Of a stretch of 64,000 bases of DNA, positions 37,831 to 46,980 are shown one piece after another; positions within the stretch are counted from its first letter, which is position 1, and the number at the start of each line of letters is the position of its first letter. The notes under the pieces are model-generated. The model saw only the letters and a program-made list of their open reading frames with translations. It did not search any database and was not told the DNA's origin. Source of the stretch: Candidatus Hydrogenedentota bacterium (lineage in GTDB: Bacteria; Hydrogenedentota; Hydrogenedentia; Hydrogenedentales; JAGMZX01); NCBI GenBank assembly GCA_029556545.1, contig JAKQEQ010000153.1, positions 62,001 to 126,000 of the forward strand. The letters run 5' to 3'. A program made the position numbers and the translations under genes.

Positions 37831-39255
37831 ATGCACAAGAATCTGGGACCCAGCGACGTAGTCAAGATGATGCAGGAGCGGAACATTCAGTTCGTCGATT
37901 TGCGCTTCATGGACTTCCCCGGCCTGCAACAGCACTTGACGTTTCCCGTGAAGCAAATCACGGAGGAAGTATTCGAGGAGGGCCTCGGCTTCGACGGGTC
38001 GAGCATCCGCGGCTGGCAGGGCATTCACGAAAGCGACATGCTCGTCATGCCCGATCCCCGCACGGCCACGGTGGACCCCTTCGCGGAGATTCCCACGCTC
38101 ATCCTCTACTGCAACATCCTGGACCCGATCACCAAGGCGCGCTACTCGCGCGACCCGCGCAACGTCGCCCAGAAGGCGGAGGCCTACCTCGCGTCGACCG
38201 GCATCGGCGACACCGCCTACTTCGGGCCGGAAGCGGAATTCTTCATCTTTGACGAGGTGCGCTACGACCAGACGCCGCATTCGGGCTATTACTTCCTCGA
38301 CAGTGCCGAGGGCATCTGGAACGCCGGACGGCAGGAAAACCCGAACCTCGGCTACAAACTGCGGTACAAGGAAGGGTATTTCCCCGTACCGCCGTCGGAC
38401 TCGCAGTTCAACCTCCGCAGCGAGATGGTCGCCACCATGATCGCGTGCGGGCTCGACGTCGAATGCCACCACCACGAGGTCGCCACCGGCGGCCAGGCGG
38501 AAATCGACCTGCGCTACGACGCGCTCACCGCCATGGCCGACAAGATGACGCTGTACAAGTACATCATCAAGAACACGGCGCACAAACACGGCAAGACGGC
38601 CACCTTCATGCCGAAACCCATGTTCTCGGACAACGGGTCCGGCATGCACACCCACGTCAGCCTCTGGAAAGGCGGCAAGCCCCTCTTCGCGGGCGACAAG
38701 TACGCCGGACTCAGCCAGGACGCCCTCTGGTTCATCGGCGGGCTCCTCAAGCACGCGAACGCGCTCGTGGCCCTCACGAACCCGACGACGAACTCGTTCA
38801 AGCGGCTTGTACCCGGCTATGAAGCGCCCGTAAACATCGCGTACAGCGCCCGCAACCGGAGCGCCTGCTGCCGCATTCCGATGTACTCGCCCAGTCCGAA
38901 GGCCAAGCGCGTCGAGTTCCGCGTGCCGGACCCGGCCTGCAACCCTTACTTCGCGTTTTCCGCCATACTCATGGCCGGTATCGACGGCATCCAGAACAAG
39001 ATCGACCCCGGCGAGCCGATGGACAAGGACCTCTACGACCTGCCGCCCGAGGAAAAGGCGAAGGTTCCCCAGGTCCCCGGCAGCCTCGCCCGCGCCCTCG
39101 AGGCTCTCGAGAAGGACCACGAATTCCTCCTCCGCGGCGACGTCTTCACCGAAGACGTGCTCCGGACCTGGATCAACTACAAGCGCGAAAAGGAAGTGCT
39201 CCAGGTCAACCTGCGCCCGCACCCCTACGAGTTCTACCTCTACTTCGACATTTGA
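37831..39255 (+). CDS. glnA: Glutamine synthetase, type I
   Basis: This dodecameric enzyme makes glutamine from glutamate, ammonia and ATP. The 474-residue frame is the usual GSI length. It shows [49 protein letters not shown], the NGSGMHTH-type loop seen as [16 protein letters not shown], and the [25 protein letters not shown] site. The adenylylation loop DLYDLPPEE keeps its Tyr, so the enzyme is probably of the adenylylated GSI-beta kind and under GlnE/PII control. An AAGGAG site precedes the ATG. It closes the amt-glnK-glnA cluster. Confidence 0.97.
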   Translation: MHKNLGPSDVVKMMQERNIQFVDLRFMDFPGLQQHLTFPVKQITEEVFEEGLGFDGSSIRGWQGIHESDMLVMPDPRTATVDPFAEIPTLILYCNILDPITKARYSRDPRNVAQKAEAYLASTGIGDTAYFGPEAEFFIFDEVRYDQTPHSGYYFLDSAEGIWNAGRQENPNLGYKLRYKEGYFPVPPSDSQFNLRSEMVATMIACGLDVECHHHEVATGGQAEIDLRYDALTAMADKMTLYKYIIKNTAHKHGKTATFMPKPMFSDNGSGMHTHVSLWKGGKPLFAGDKYAGLSQDALWFIGGLLKHANALVALTNPTTNSFKRLVPGYEAPVNIAYSARNRSACCRIPMYSPSPKAKRVEFRVPDPACNPYFAFSAILMAGIDGIQNKIDPGEPMDKDLYDLPPEEKAKVPQVPGSLARALEALEKDHEFLLRGDVFTEDVLRTWINYKREKEVLQVNLRPHPYEFYLYFDI

Positions 39256-39281
39256 TCGTCGCGAACAACTTGACCTATCAG

Positions 39282-39306
39282 GAGGTGGGGCCGCTCGCCC
39301 CACCTC
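39282..39306 (+). terminator. Hairpin after glnA, possible terminator
   Basis: A perfect 9-bp stem (GAGGTGGGG / CCCCACCTC) with a 7-base loop begins 26 bases after the glnA stop. Only a weak T-run follows, and the sequence resembles the dispersed hairpin at 39344, so it may be a repeat that doubles as a terminator. Confidence 0.5.
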
Positions 39307-39343
39307 GCTCTGTTATTCGGGGAGAAGACAGCCGCCATAAGAG

Positions 39344-39362
39344 GTGGGGCGTCCCGCCCCAC
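39344..39362. repeat. GGGCGTCCCGCCC-core hairpin
   Basis: GTGGGGC and GCCCCAC arms around GTCCC. The core is identical to the repeat in addA, while the outer arm bases differ but stay complementary. Confidence 0.75.
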
Positions 39363-39801
39363 ACGCCATATGCCCTCTCTTCCCGAAGGACGTAGGTACA
39401 GGCACGTCCCGTATATCCCATCGGTCGCGCGAAGCCAGCGTCCCCTACAAGAGACCAAGGAACACGACCCAGCAAGACATCGTGCGCCCGGCATCATGGC
39501 CATGGCCGACTTGCACGCGAACATCCCGTACCGTGCGAGGCGGGCCTTCTCCCGTCACGTTGGGGGAGATTTGGCGGGTTCTTTCTTCCGTATCGAGCGC
39601 GGGGGAAGCCGCCCTTGGCCGGGCGCTCGGGAAAAAGTTGATCTTGCGCGGCTTCTTCAGCACAATCGCAACTAAGTGTCAGGGAAAATCCCGGAGAGCT
39701 TTGCAGTTGGGGGGCTCGCCGGTATTCCTGAGATGGTGGGAACCCTCGAGAAGGCATTCAGCACGACTCGAGGCACAAGAAGCCAAAGGGAGTAACGCAC
39801 C
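39363..39801. other. Intergenic stretch without recognisable gene
   Basis: The bases between the glnA-side hairpins and the formate-type transporter show no convincing ORF or RNA. A purine-rich GGGAG site lies just before the transporter ATG, and no sigma-54 match was found. Confidence 0.5.
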
Positions 39802-41067
39802 ATGTCCGCACCAAGTAGTGTTTCCGCATCAACGCCGATCAATCGCTGGTTCATCGCCCTTGCGGGCGTAGTCATGCAACTCACGTTGGGGACCGTCTAC
39901 GCCTGGAGCGTGTTCAAGAGGCCGTTCATGGCGCAACACGGCTGGACCAATGACCAGACGGGCCTTGCCTTCACGCTCGTCATTTTCTTCATCGGGGTTT
40001 CCGCGGCCTTCGGCGGCAAGTTCGTTGACAAGGCCGGGGCGCGCAAGGTCGCGACGCTTGCGGCGATTCTGTTCGGATTGGGCACCCTGCTTACCGGTGT
40101 CGCGGATAAATTGGGCAGTCTTTGGCTGCTGTATTTGGGTTACGGCGTCATTGCCGGCATCGGTAACGGCTTAGGCTATATTACCCCCATAGCCGTCCTG
40201 GTGCGTTGGTTTCCCGACAAGCGCGGCCTGATTACCGGTTTGGCGGTCATGGGCTTCGGATTCGGCTCGGCCATTATCGGGCAGATTGCGCCCTTCCTGA
40301 TTCCGGAGGTGAACGCGGCAGGCGAAATCGTCGCCGTGAATCTGGGACTGGCGAAGACCTTCTACGTCTTTGGCGGCGTCTTTCTCGTGCTGCTGCTGGC
40401 GGCCGCCCAGTTCCTTAACAATCCGCCGGCGGGGTGGGCGCCCCCGGTGCCGGCAGGCACGGTGAAGGCCGCGGCGCCGGCGGCGGGCGTGGAACTTGGC
40501 GGTGCGTTGCGGATGTACCAGTTCTACATTCTTTGGCTGCTGCTGTTTCTGAACGTGGCGGCGGGCATCGCGCTGATAAGCAATCTCTCGGTGATGGCGC
40601 AGGACGCCTGCGCGGTGACGGCGGTGGTTGCCGGGACGGTGATCTTTGTCAGTTCATTATTCAACGGTCTGGGGCGCATTTTCTGGGCGAGCCTCTCCGA
40701 CAAGATCGGCCGCAAGACGGTATTCGCGATCATGTTCGGCACGCAGGTTCCGCTGTTCTTCCTGCTGCCCCAAATCAGCAACATCGTCCTGTTTACGGTT
40801 GTTACGTGCTACATCCTCTCGTGCTACGGGGGCGGCTTCGCCTCGATGCCCGCCTATGCGGCCGACACCTTCGGTGCGAAGAACATGGGGCAGATTTATG
40901 GGAAGATTTTGTTGGCGTGGGCCGCGGCGGGCGTTGCCGGCCCGATGCTGATGGAGTACATCAAGAGCAGTTCCGGGACGTTCAAGATGGCCGTCTTTGT
41001 CGCCGGCGGCATGTTAATTGTCGGTTTCCTTCTCAACCTGTGCTACCGCAAGCCAAAGATTGCGTAG
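39802..41067 (+). CDS. Oxalate/formate antiporter-family MFS transporter
   Basis: This 421-residue twelve-helix transporter belongs to the OFA family: NRWFIALAGVVMQLTLGTVYAWSVFKRPF at helix 1 is the hallmark. It is followed by GLAFTLVIFFIGVSAAFGGKFVDKAGARKVA, the helix-4 segment YGVIAGIGNGLGYITPIAVLVRWFPDKRG, and FWASLSDKIGRKTVF between helices 8 and 9. OFA members carry oxalate, formate or other monocarboxylates. Placed directly upstream of formate dehydrogenase genes (53 bases to the next start), it is likely to move formate or a related carboxylate, though other cargo cannot be excluded. Confidence 0.85.
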   Translation: MSAPSSVSASTPINRWFIALAGVVMQLTLGTVYAWSVFKRPFMAQHGWTNDQTGLAFTLVIFFIGVSAAFGGKFVDKAGARKVATLAAILFGLGTLLTGVADKLGSLWLLYLGYGVIAGIGNGLGYITPIAVLVRWFPDKRGLITGLAVMGFGFGSAIIGQIAPFLIPEVNAAGEIVAVNLGLAKTFYVFGGVFLVLLLAAAQFLNNPPAGWAPPVPAGTVKAAAPAAGVELGGALRMYQFYILWLLLFLNVAAGIALISNLSVMAQDACAVTAVVAGTVIFVSSLFNGLGRIFWASLSDKIGRKTVFAIMFGTQVPLFFLLPQISNIVLFTVVTCYILSCYGGGFASMPAYAADTFGAKNMGQIYGKILLAWAAAGVAGPMLMEYIKSSSGTFKMAVFVAGGMLIVGFLLNLCYRKPKIA

Positions 41068-41120
41068 CAGTAATCTGTAACGATCCGGCATGTGCAGTCT
41101 TACGAAGGAAGGAAGATACG

Positions 41121-43820
41121 ATGAACCTCACTATTGACGGCCGAGAAATCACGGCGGAAGAAGGGCAATCCGTCTTGGAGGCGGCGCGCGCCGCCGGCGT
41201 GTATATCCCCTCCCTGTGCTACCATCCGCGCACGGGCGCGGCGGCCCGTTGCCGGGCGTGCGTGGTGGAAATCGAGGGGCTTCGCGGGCTTCAGACTTCA
41301 TGCACGGTCGCTGCCAGAGACGGCATGGTCGTGCAGACGCAGACCCCCGCCGTTATGGCCACGCGCCGGATGATCGTGGAATTGCTCCTGGCGAACGGGA
41401 ACCATGATTGCATTTCCTGCGAGGCCAACGGCGCGTGCGAATTGCAGGATATGGCGTATCGCCTGGGGATCGAGCACCCGGCGTTTTTTGTTTCGGGAGA
41501 AGCGCAACCCGTGGATGATTCCTCGGAGGGAATCATCCGCGATTTGGGCAAGTGCATCCATTGCGGCCGTTGTGTCGCTGGGTGCAACAACACGGTCATG
41601 CATGAGGTGCTCAACTTCGGTCACCGGGGGGCACGCCTGGAGATAATCTGTGACATCTATAAACCCATGGGCGAGTCCACATGCGTTCAATGCGGCGAGT
41701 GCGTGCAGCTCTGTCCGGTGGGTGCGCTGATATTCAAGCCTTCGAAGGGCCGCGCCCGCGCGTGGGAGGTCGAGCGGAAGGAGGTCATTTGCCCCTACTG
41801 CGGGGTCGGCTGCGTGATCGACATGGGAGTGAAGGACGGCAGATACGTCTGGGCGTTGGGCTCGGAGACCGACTGGCGCAATCGGCCTAACCAGGGCATG
41901 CTGTGTGTGAAGGGCCGTTTCGGCCTCGAATATCTCAATAGCCCGGACCGGCTGACCACACCGCTAATCCGCCGCAACGGAAGCCTCGAACCCGCCACAT
42001 GGGACGAAGCGCTTGACTTCGCGGCCAAGGAACTGCAGGCGGTCCGTCAAAAGCACGGCGCCGACGCCATCGGCTGTCTGAGCTCGGCCAAGGTGACGAA
42101 CGAAGAGAATTACGCGATGCAGCGGTTCGCCCGCGCGGTCATCGGCACGAACAACGTGGACCACTGCGCGCGGCTCTGTCACGCCTCGACGGTGGCCGGG
42201 CTGGCAACGACGCTCGGTTCCGGCGCGATGACCAACAGCATGCAGGAGGCGTCGAAGAGCGACGTCATCCTGATTACGGGCAGCAACACGACGTGGTGCC
42301 ACCCCGTGTTCGGCGGCATGATCAAGAAGGCCGTCAAACAGCACGGCGTAAAGTTGATCGTGCTGGACCCGCGCGAGACCGACCTCGCCGCGATAGCCGA
42401 CATCCACCTGCGCCAGAACAACGGCACGGACGTCGCCTGGCTCATGGGTATGCAGCACATCATCGTGCGCGAGGGCTGGCAGAATCAGGCCTACATCGAC
42501 GAGCGCTGCGAAGGCTGGGAGGAATACAAGGAGAGTCTCGCGTTCTACACGCCCGAGAAGGTCGAGGAACTTACGGGTATTCCGGCGGACCGCCTCTTCG
42601 AGGCGGCGAAGCTCTACGCCACCGGCGGCGTGGCGGCCATCTACTTCAGCATGGGCATTACGCAGCATTCGCACGGCGTCGATAACGTGAAGGCCTGCGC
42701 GAATCTCGCGCTCATTACGGGGAACCTGGGCGTCGAGGGCGGCGGGGTCAACCCCTTGCGCGGCCAGTCGAACGTGCAGGGCGCCTGCGACATGGGCGCT
42801 CTGCCCAACGTATTCAGCGGCTACCAGCCGGTGGCCGACGAGGCCGCGCGCAAGAAGTTCGCCGCGGCGTGGGGCGTGAACGACACGTTCCTGAGCGGCA
42901 AGGTGGGCCAGACGGTTACGACGATGATCAACGCCTGCGGGGAGGAAATCCGGGCGCTCTACTTCATGGGCGAGAACCCGATGGTCAGCGACCCGAATCT
43001 TAATCACGTGGAAGAGCAACTGGAGAAGCTCGACTTCCTGATTGTGCAGGATATCTTCCTGACGGAAACGGCGAGCATGGCGGACGTGGTATTCCCTGGT
43101 GTGGCGTTTGCCGAAAAGTCCGGCACGTACACCAACACGGAGCGTCGCGTGCAATTAAGTCGGGCGGCTATCGAACCGCCGGCGGGCGCCCGGCAAGACT
43201 ACGAGATCATCGCTGAGATGGCCAGTCGCCTCGGGTGCGCCGATTTTCCGCGGACGCCGGAAGCCCTATTTGCCGAGGTCAAGGCGTTGACGCCGTCTTA
43301 TCACGGCATGACCTACGACCGAATCGAGGCAAATCGGGGACTGCGCTGGCCCTGCCCGACGGAGGACCACCCCGGCACGCCGATTCTCCACATCGGAAAG
43401 TTCCCGCGTGGAAAAGGGTTGCTTTCCGCCTTGCCGTACCGTCCACCCGCCGAGGAACCGGATGCGGAATACCCGATGCGGCTCAGCACGGGGCGTATTC
43501 TCCAGCATTACCACACTGGCAGCATGAGCCGGCGCGCGTCGGTGCTTGACCGGTTGGTTCCGCACGGCGACGTCGAGATACATCCCGAGGACGCGCTGGA
43601 ACTCGGACTTGCCGACGGGGTCAAGGTGAAGGTGGCTACGCGGCGTGGCGAAGTGGTGACGATAGCGCGGGTGACGCCGCGTGTCGCGCCAGGGTCGCTG
43701 TTTATGGCGTTCCACTTCGCGGAAGCCGCGGCGAACCGCCTCACCAATGACGCGCTCGATCCCGTGGCGAAGATACCCGAGTTCAAGATATGCGCGGCGC
43801 GCTTGGAAGCGGTCGAATAG
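41121..43820 (+). CDS. fdhA: Formate dehydrogenase catalytic subunit with NuoG-like N-terminus
   Basis: This 899-residue Mo/W-bis-MGD enzyme oxidises formate. Residues 1-80 hold a [2Fe-2S] ferredoxin domain (CYHPRTGAAARCRACVVE, then Cys further on). The next segment has the NuoG His/Cys3 site (NHDCISCEANGACELQ), then two [4Fe-4S] motifs (CIHCGRCVAGC, CVQCGECVQLCP). From about residue 220 the catalytic domain begins with CPYCGVGC...CVKG. The active-site residue is Cys353 in ARLCHASTVAGL (codon TGT), so this is a selenium-free form. The ATG lies behind GAAGGAAG. The fused diaphorase downstream suggests an NAD-linked FdsABG-type enzyme; mobA nearby fits the cofactor need. Confidence 0.92.
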   Translation: MNLTIDGREITAEEGQSVLEAARAAGVYIPSLCYHPRTGAAARCRACVVEIEGLRGLQTSCTVAARDGMVVQTQTPAVMATRRMIVELLLANGNHDCISCEANGACELQDMAYRLGIEHPAFFVSGEAQPVDDSSEGIIRDLGKCIHCGRCVAGCNNTVMHEVLNFGHRGARLEIICDIYKPMGESTCVQCGECVQLCPVGALIFKPSKGRARAWEVERKEVICPYCGVGCVIDMGVKDGRYVWALGSETDWRNRPNQGMLCVKGRFGLEYLNSPDRLTTPLIRRNGSLEPATWDEALDFAAKELQAVRQKHGADAIGCLSSAKVTNEENYAMQRFARAVIGTNNVDHCARLCHASTVAGLATTLGSGAMTNSMQEASKSDVILITGSNTTWCHPVFGGMIKKAVKQHGVKLIVLDPRETDLAAIADIHLRQNNGTDVAWLMGMQHIIVREGWQNQAYIDERCEGWEEYKESLAFYTPEKVEELTGIPADRLFEAAKLYATGGVAAIYFSMGITQHSHGVDNVKACANLALITGNLGVEGGGVNPLRGQSNVQGACDMGALPNVFSGYQPVADEAARKKFAAAWGVNDTFLSGKVGQTVTTMINACGEEIRALYFMGENPMVSDPNLNHVEEQLEKLDFLIVQDIFLTETASMADVVFPGVAFAEKSGTYTNTERRVQLSRAAIEPPAGARQDYEIIAEMASRLGCADFPRTPEALFAEVKALTPSYHGMTYDRIEANRGLRWPCPTEDHPGTPILHIGKFPRGKGLLSALPYRPPAEEPDAEYPMRLSTGRILQHYHTGSMSRRASVLDRLVPHGDVEIHPEDALELGLADGVKVKVATRRGEVVTIARVTPRVAPGSLFMAFHFAEAAANRLTNDALDPVAKIPEFKICAARLEAVE

Positions 43821-43841
43821 CGACGGAAAGGAACCAGCAAC

Positions 43842-45581
43842 ATGGAAGACTCCCTGCGAGAGCGAATCGGGATGCTTACGGCCCGATATCCGAGCAAGCG
43901 GGCGGCGTTGCTGCCGGCGCTTCACGCGGCGCAAGAAGCGAACGACGGGGTGATTTCCGAAGAAGACTTAAGCAGTCTGGCCGCGCTCCTCGGCGTCAGC
44001 CCTTCGCACGCATTCGGCGTGGTCTCGTTCTATACGATGTTTCGCACGAAACCCGTGGGAAAGTATCACCTCCAGGTGGACACCAATCTCCCCGCGACGC
44101 TGGCGGGCGCCGAGGAAATCCTCAAACATCTCCTTAAGCACCTCGGTATCAAGTTGGGCCAGACGACGCGCGACGGCCTCTTCACCGTGTCGTCCGTCGA
44201 GGACTTAGGCGCGAGCGGGACCTGTCCTGTTATCCAGGTCAACGATAGATACTATGAGGCGATGACCACCGACAAAGTAGACGCCTTGATCGAGTCGCTG
44301 CGGCGGGGAGAATGGCCGGAGTGGCCGGTCGCGGGCTACTTCGAGTCGGAGTGCAATATCCTCTTGCGGCGTCGCGGAAGACCCGATTCGGCGTCATTGG
44401 AAGGCTACTTGGCGGATGGAGGCTACGGCGCGCTGGCCAAAGCGTTGTCCATGACGCCGGCGGAGGTGGTTGACGCCGTCAAGAGCGCCGCTCTCCGGGG
44501 GCGCGGGGGCGCCGGGTTTCCCGCCGGTCTGAAGTGGGGCTTCGTACCCAAGAACTCGGAGAAGCCCGTATACCTGGTCTGCAACGCGGACGAAGGCGAG
44601 CCGGGCACGTTCAAAGACCGCCAGATCATGGAGTTTGACCCCCACCTGCTGCTCGAAGGCATGGCCATCGCGGGTTACGCGATCGGCGCGAAACGCGGCT
44701 TCCTCTACATCCGCGGCGAGTTCTCGTGGATTGCCCGTATCCTGGAGCAGGCCATCGCCGAGGCGCGTGCGGCGGGAAAACTGGGCGACAATATCCTTGA
44801 CAGCGGATTCGAATTTGACGTGGTGGTACATCGCGGGGCGGGGTCCTATGTTTGCGGCGAAGAGACGGCCCTCATCGAATCGATCGAAGGTAAGCGCGGC
44901 CACCCGCGCATCCGTCCTCCCTTCCCCGCGCAAGAAGGATTGTGGGGCTGTCCCACCGTCGTCAACAACGTGGAAACGCTCGCGTGCGTGCCCTACATCA
45001 TCGAGCATGGGGCGGACGCCTTTCGCAAGATCGGCCCGAATAACAACTTTGGCCCCAAACTCTTCGGCGTTTCCGGGCACGTGAACCGGCCGGGCGTTTT
45101 CGAGTTTCCGATGGGGGTTCCGTTGTCGCGAGTCCTCGAAGCGGCCGGCGGCGTAAAGGGCGAGTTGAAAGCCGTCATCGTGGGCGGGCTGTCAACGCCC
45201 TTGCTGACGGCGGCCGAAGCGGCGGACGTGCGGCTGGACTACGAGTCCTGTCTCAAGTCCGGCACCATGCTCGGCAGCGGCGCCATCATCGTGATGAATC
45301 AGACGGTTTCGATTCCGCGCGCCGCGTTGCGTCTCATGCAGTTCTATGCACACGAGTCGTGCGGCCAATGCACGCCCTGCCGCCAGGGCACGCATACCAT
45401 TGTTCACTTGTTGCAGACCCTTCTCGACGGCCATGGGACACTTCAGGACCTGGAAAACATAGAGCGTTGCGCCGCAACCATCCGGGGAGCGACGTTGTGT
45501 CCCGGCGGGGACGCCTTCGCCGTGCCGTTGGGCGCGATGATCAGGAAATTCCGCCCTGAATTCGAGGCGTTATGCAAGTAG
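43842..45581 (+). CDS. Fused NuoE-NuoF (FdsG-FdsB) diaphorase lacking the NuoE [2Fe-2S] ligands
   Basis: This 579-residue NADH-oxidoreductase subunit starts 21 bases after the formate dehydrogenase. Residues 1-150 are NuoE/FdsG-like, but the four conserved cysteines of the [2Fe-2S] cluster are replaced: Asp80 and Ala85 in QVDTNLPAT, Asp121 and Ser125 in VEDLGASGT. The surrounding family sequence is otherwise well kept. Residues 180-579 are NuoF-like and complete: FMN/NADH motifs RGRGGAGFPAGLKWGF and CNADEGEPGTFKDR, YVCGEETALIESIEG, and the [4Fe-4S] set CGQCTPC plus a distal Cys in LCPGGDAF. Electron flow formate to NAD+ through the NuoF flavin therefore seems possible, while the N1a-type cluster should be absent. 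Confidence 0.9.
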   Translation: MEDSLRERIGMLTARYPSKRAALLPALHAAQEANDGVISEEDLSSLAALLGVSPSHAFGVVSFYTMFRTKPVGKYHLQVDTNLPATLAGAEEILKHLLKHLGIKLGQTTRDGLFTVSSVEDLGASGTCPVIQVNDRYYEAMTTDKVDALIESLRRGEWPEWPVAGYFESECNILLRRRGRPDSASLEGYLADGGYGALAKALSMTPAEVVDAVKSAALRGRGGAGFPAGLKWGFVPKNSEKPVYLVCNADEGEPGTFKDRQIMEFDPHLLLEGMAIAGYAIGAKRGFLYIRGEFSWIARILEQAIAEARAAGKLGDNILDSGFEFDVVVHRGAGSYVCGEETALIESIEGKRGHPRIRPPFPAQEGLWGCPTVVNNVETLACVPYIIEHGADAFRKIGPNNNFGPKLFGVSGHVNRPGVFEFPMGVPLSRVLEAAGGVKGELKAVIVGGLSTPLLTAAEAADVRLDYESCLKSGTMLGSGAIIVMNQTVSIPRAALRLMQFYAHESCGQCTPCRQGTHTIVHLLQTLLDGHGTLQDLENIERCAATIRGATLCPGGDAFAVPLGAMIRKFRPEFEALCK

Positions 45582-45657
45582 GCCCCCTGGGCTTTGCTTG
45601 TGCCGGCGCACGCCCGCGTGCGATACGATAAGGCCGCGCCGCAGGAAAGGAAAGACT

Positions 45658-46053
45658 ATGAAAGCGAAGAAGGACATCTTGGTGATTGATGACGACCCGG
45701 ATATTGCCGAGTATTGCGGCACCGTCCTGGGTAGTCACGGATACCAGGTGCGCAGCGCCATATCCGCCAAAGAAGGCGAGGATGCCCTCCGGGCACAGCG
45801 ACCGGACCTCGTGATCCTGGACATCATGATGGAGTCCCCCGAATCCGGACTGCAACTCGCCGACGTGATCGCGCGCGATTTCCGCGGTCTGCCCGTGATA
45901 CTGTTTTCGTCCATCGCGAACGCTTCCATGCAGGTATTCGACACCAGCAAGCTCCCCGTCTCCGTCATCATTGAAAAACCCATCGAGCCCCAGGAATTGC
46001 TTGCGACGGTTCGCAAGATACTCAAAGACGAATCCGACGACACGCCGGCGTAG
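45658..46053 (+). CDS. Stand-alone receiver-domain protein
   Basis: This 131-residue single CheY-like receiver has the acidic pocket VIDDDPDIAE, phospho-acceptor Asp55 in LVILDIMM, a Ser in ILFSSI at the Thr/Ser switch position, and the conserved Lys in IEKPIEP. There is no output domain. After Asp55 the loop reads ESPESGLQLAD, longer than the usual MPxMDG. A GGAAAGGAAAG ribosome site precedes the ATG. It lies between the formate dehydrogenase genes and mobA, so it may share their transcript. Partner kinase and role are unknown. Confidence 0.8.
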   Translation: MKAKKDILVIDDDPDIAEYCGTVLGSHGYQVRSAISAKEGEDALRAQRPDLVILDIMMESPESGLQLADVIARDFRGLPVILFSSIANASMQVFDTSKLPVSVIIEKPIEPQELLATVRKILKDESDDTPA

Positions 46054-46096
46054 CGACGGGCGACTATGCCGCGGCACTATCGGGAGGCTGCCGGCG

Positions 46097-46753
46097 GTGG
46101 GTGAACAACGATTCGAGAATCCGCAACGAGTCGAGAAGACCGGAGAAGTGCGTGCGGCCACCGAGACGCCGTGGGGCAGCGACGATCATGAACCGGCCAC
46201 GGTGATCGTGCTCGCCGGCGGCCGGAGCACGCGCATGGGCGTTGACAAGCGCCTCTTGCTGCTGGACGGCGAGCCCATGATTCAGCACATCCACCGACAG
46301 GTCGCGCCCCACTTTGATGAACTGCTGATCGCCGGAGGCGCGGACGGACAATTGGCGTTTCTGAACGCGCGCGTCGTCCCCGACGAAGTTCCCGGACAAG
46401 GCCCGCTCCAAGGGATTGCGTCCGCCCTCGCGGTATCGCGCCATGACCTCAATTTCGTTATCGCGTGCGACATCCCGCTGGTCAATCTCGCCCTGCTCGG
46501 CGCCTTATTGCGGGAAGCGAACGACTGTGATTGCGCGGTCCCCGTTACCCCCGACGGCCGCTGCGAGCCGCTCTTCGCGGTCTATCGCAAGAGCGCGCTA
46601 CCCGCGATGCGGCGTGCGCTGCAAGCGGGCGAACGACGTGTCGTCGCAGCCTTTCAGTATTGTCGCGTGAAGACCGTTCCTCTTGCCTCGCCGGACGAAA
46701 TCAAGAACATCAACACGTTGGACGATTACCGGGAATTCCTCAGCGCCCGATGA
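46097..46753 (+). CDS. mobA: Molybdenum cofactor guanylyltransferase MobA
   Basis: This enzyme attaches GMP to molybdopterin to give the MGD cofactor needed by formate dehydrogenases of the DMSO-reductase family. The nucleotide-binding motif LAGGRSTRMGVDKRLLLLDG is classical, followed by GQGPLQGIASAL, a metal Asp in FVIACDIPLV and the C-terminal NINTLDDYRE. A GTG at 46097, 9 bases behind GGGAGG, is the likely start, giving 218 residues with about 34 residues ahead of the core. Its presence beside fdhA matches that enzyme's cofactor requirement. Confidence 0.88.
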   Translation: MGEQRFENPQRVEKTGEVRAATETPWGSDDHEPATVIVLAGGRSTRMGVDKRLLLLDGEPMIQHIHRQVAPHFDELLIAGGADGQLAFLNARVVPDEVPGQGPLQGIASALAVSRHDLNFVIACDIPLVNLALLGALLREANDCDCAVPVTPDGRCEPLFAVYRKSALPAMRRALQAGERRVVAAFQYCRVKTVPLASPDEIKNINTLDDYREFLSAR

Positions 46754-46820
46754 CATGCGCGGCGGCGCGGCGCGAACGGATAGAGAACAGTGCGTGATAC
46801 GGCGTGATACGGCGTGGCAT

Positions 46821-46833
46821 GGACGTCCCGCCC
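46821..46833. repeat. GGGCGTCCCGCCC-family hairpin (one mismatch)
   Basis: A core variant GGACGTCCCGCCC within a GGCATG...CATGCC outer pairing, just after mobA. A CGTGATACGG motif is repeated immediately upstream. Confidence 0.6.
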
Positions 46834-46847
46834 CACATGCCGGTTAA

Positions 46848-46880
46848 CCCTCACCCTGCCCTCTCCCGCGGGGAGAGGGA
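46848..46880. repeat. CCCTCACCCT..GGGAGAGGG palindrome
   Basis: The intergenic copy of the palindrome that is read in frame at 3635-3669. It forms a strong CTCTCCC/GGGAGAG hairpin between mobA and the Nudix gene. Confidence 0.8.
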
Positions 46881-46941
46881 GGGGGAGGCGCCAGGGAAAT
46901 GCCGGGATGTTAATATGACTGGGAAGTGCAGGGGGTTTCGG

Positions 46942-46954
46942 GGGCGGGACGCCC
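46942..46954. repeat. GGGCGTCCCGCCC-family hairpin, inverse orientation
   Basis: GGGCGGGACGCCC is the exact reverse complement of the family core, with extra G/C arms. It lies 26 bases before the Nudix start codon. Confidence 0.7.
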
Positions 46955-46980
46955 CCGCTCCCGTACCCTGAGGATAAGGA

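Noticed and set aside
39363-39801. sRNA or riboswitch before the formate-type transporter
   Set aside because: No conserved riboswitch core, no paired promoter and terminator visible; nothing firm enough to list.
42170-42185. Selenocysteine codon in formate dehydrogenase
   Set aside because: The active-site codon is TGT (Cys353) and no TGA interrupts the frame.
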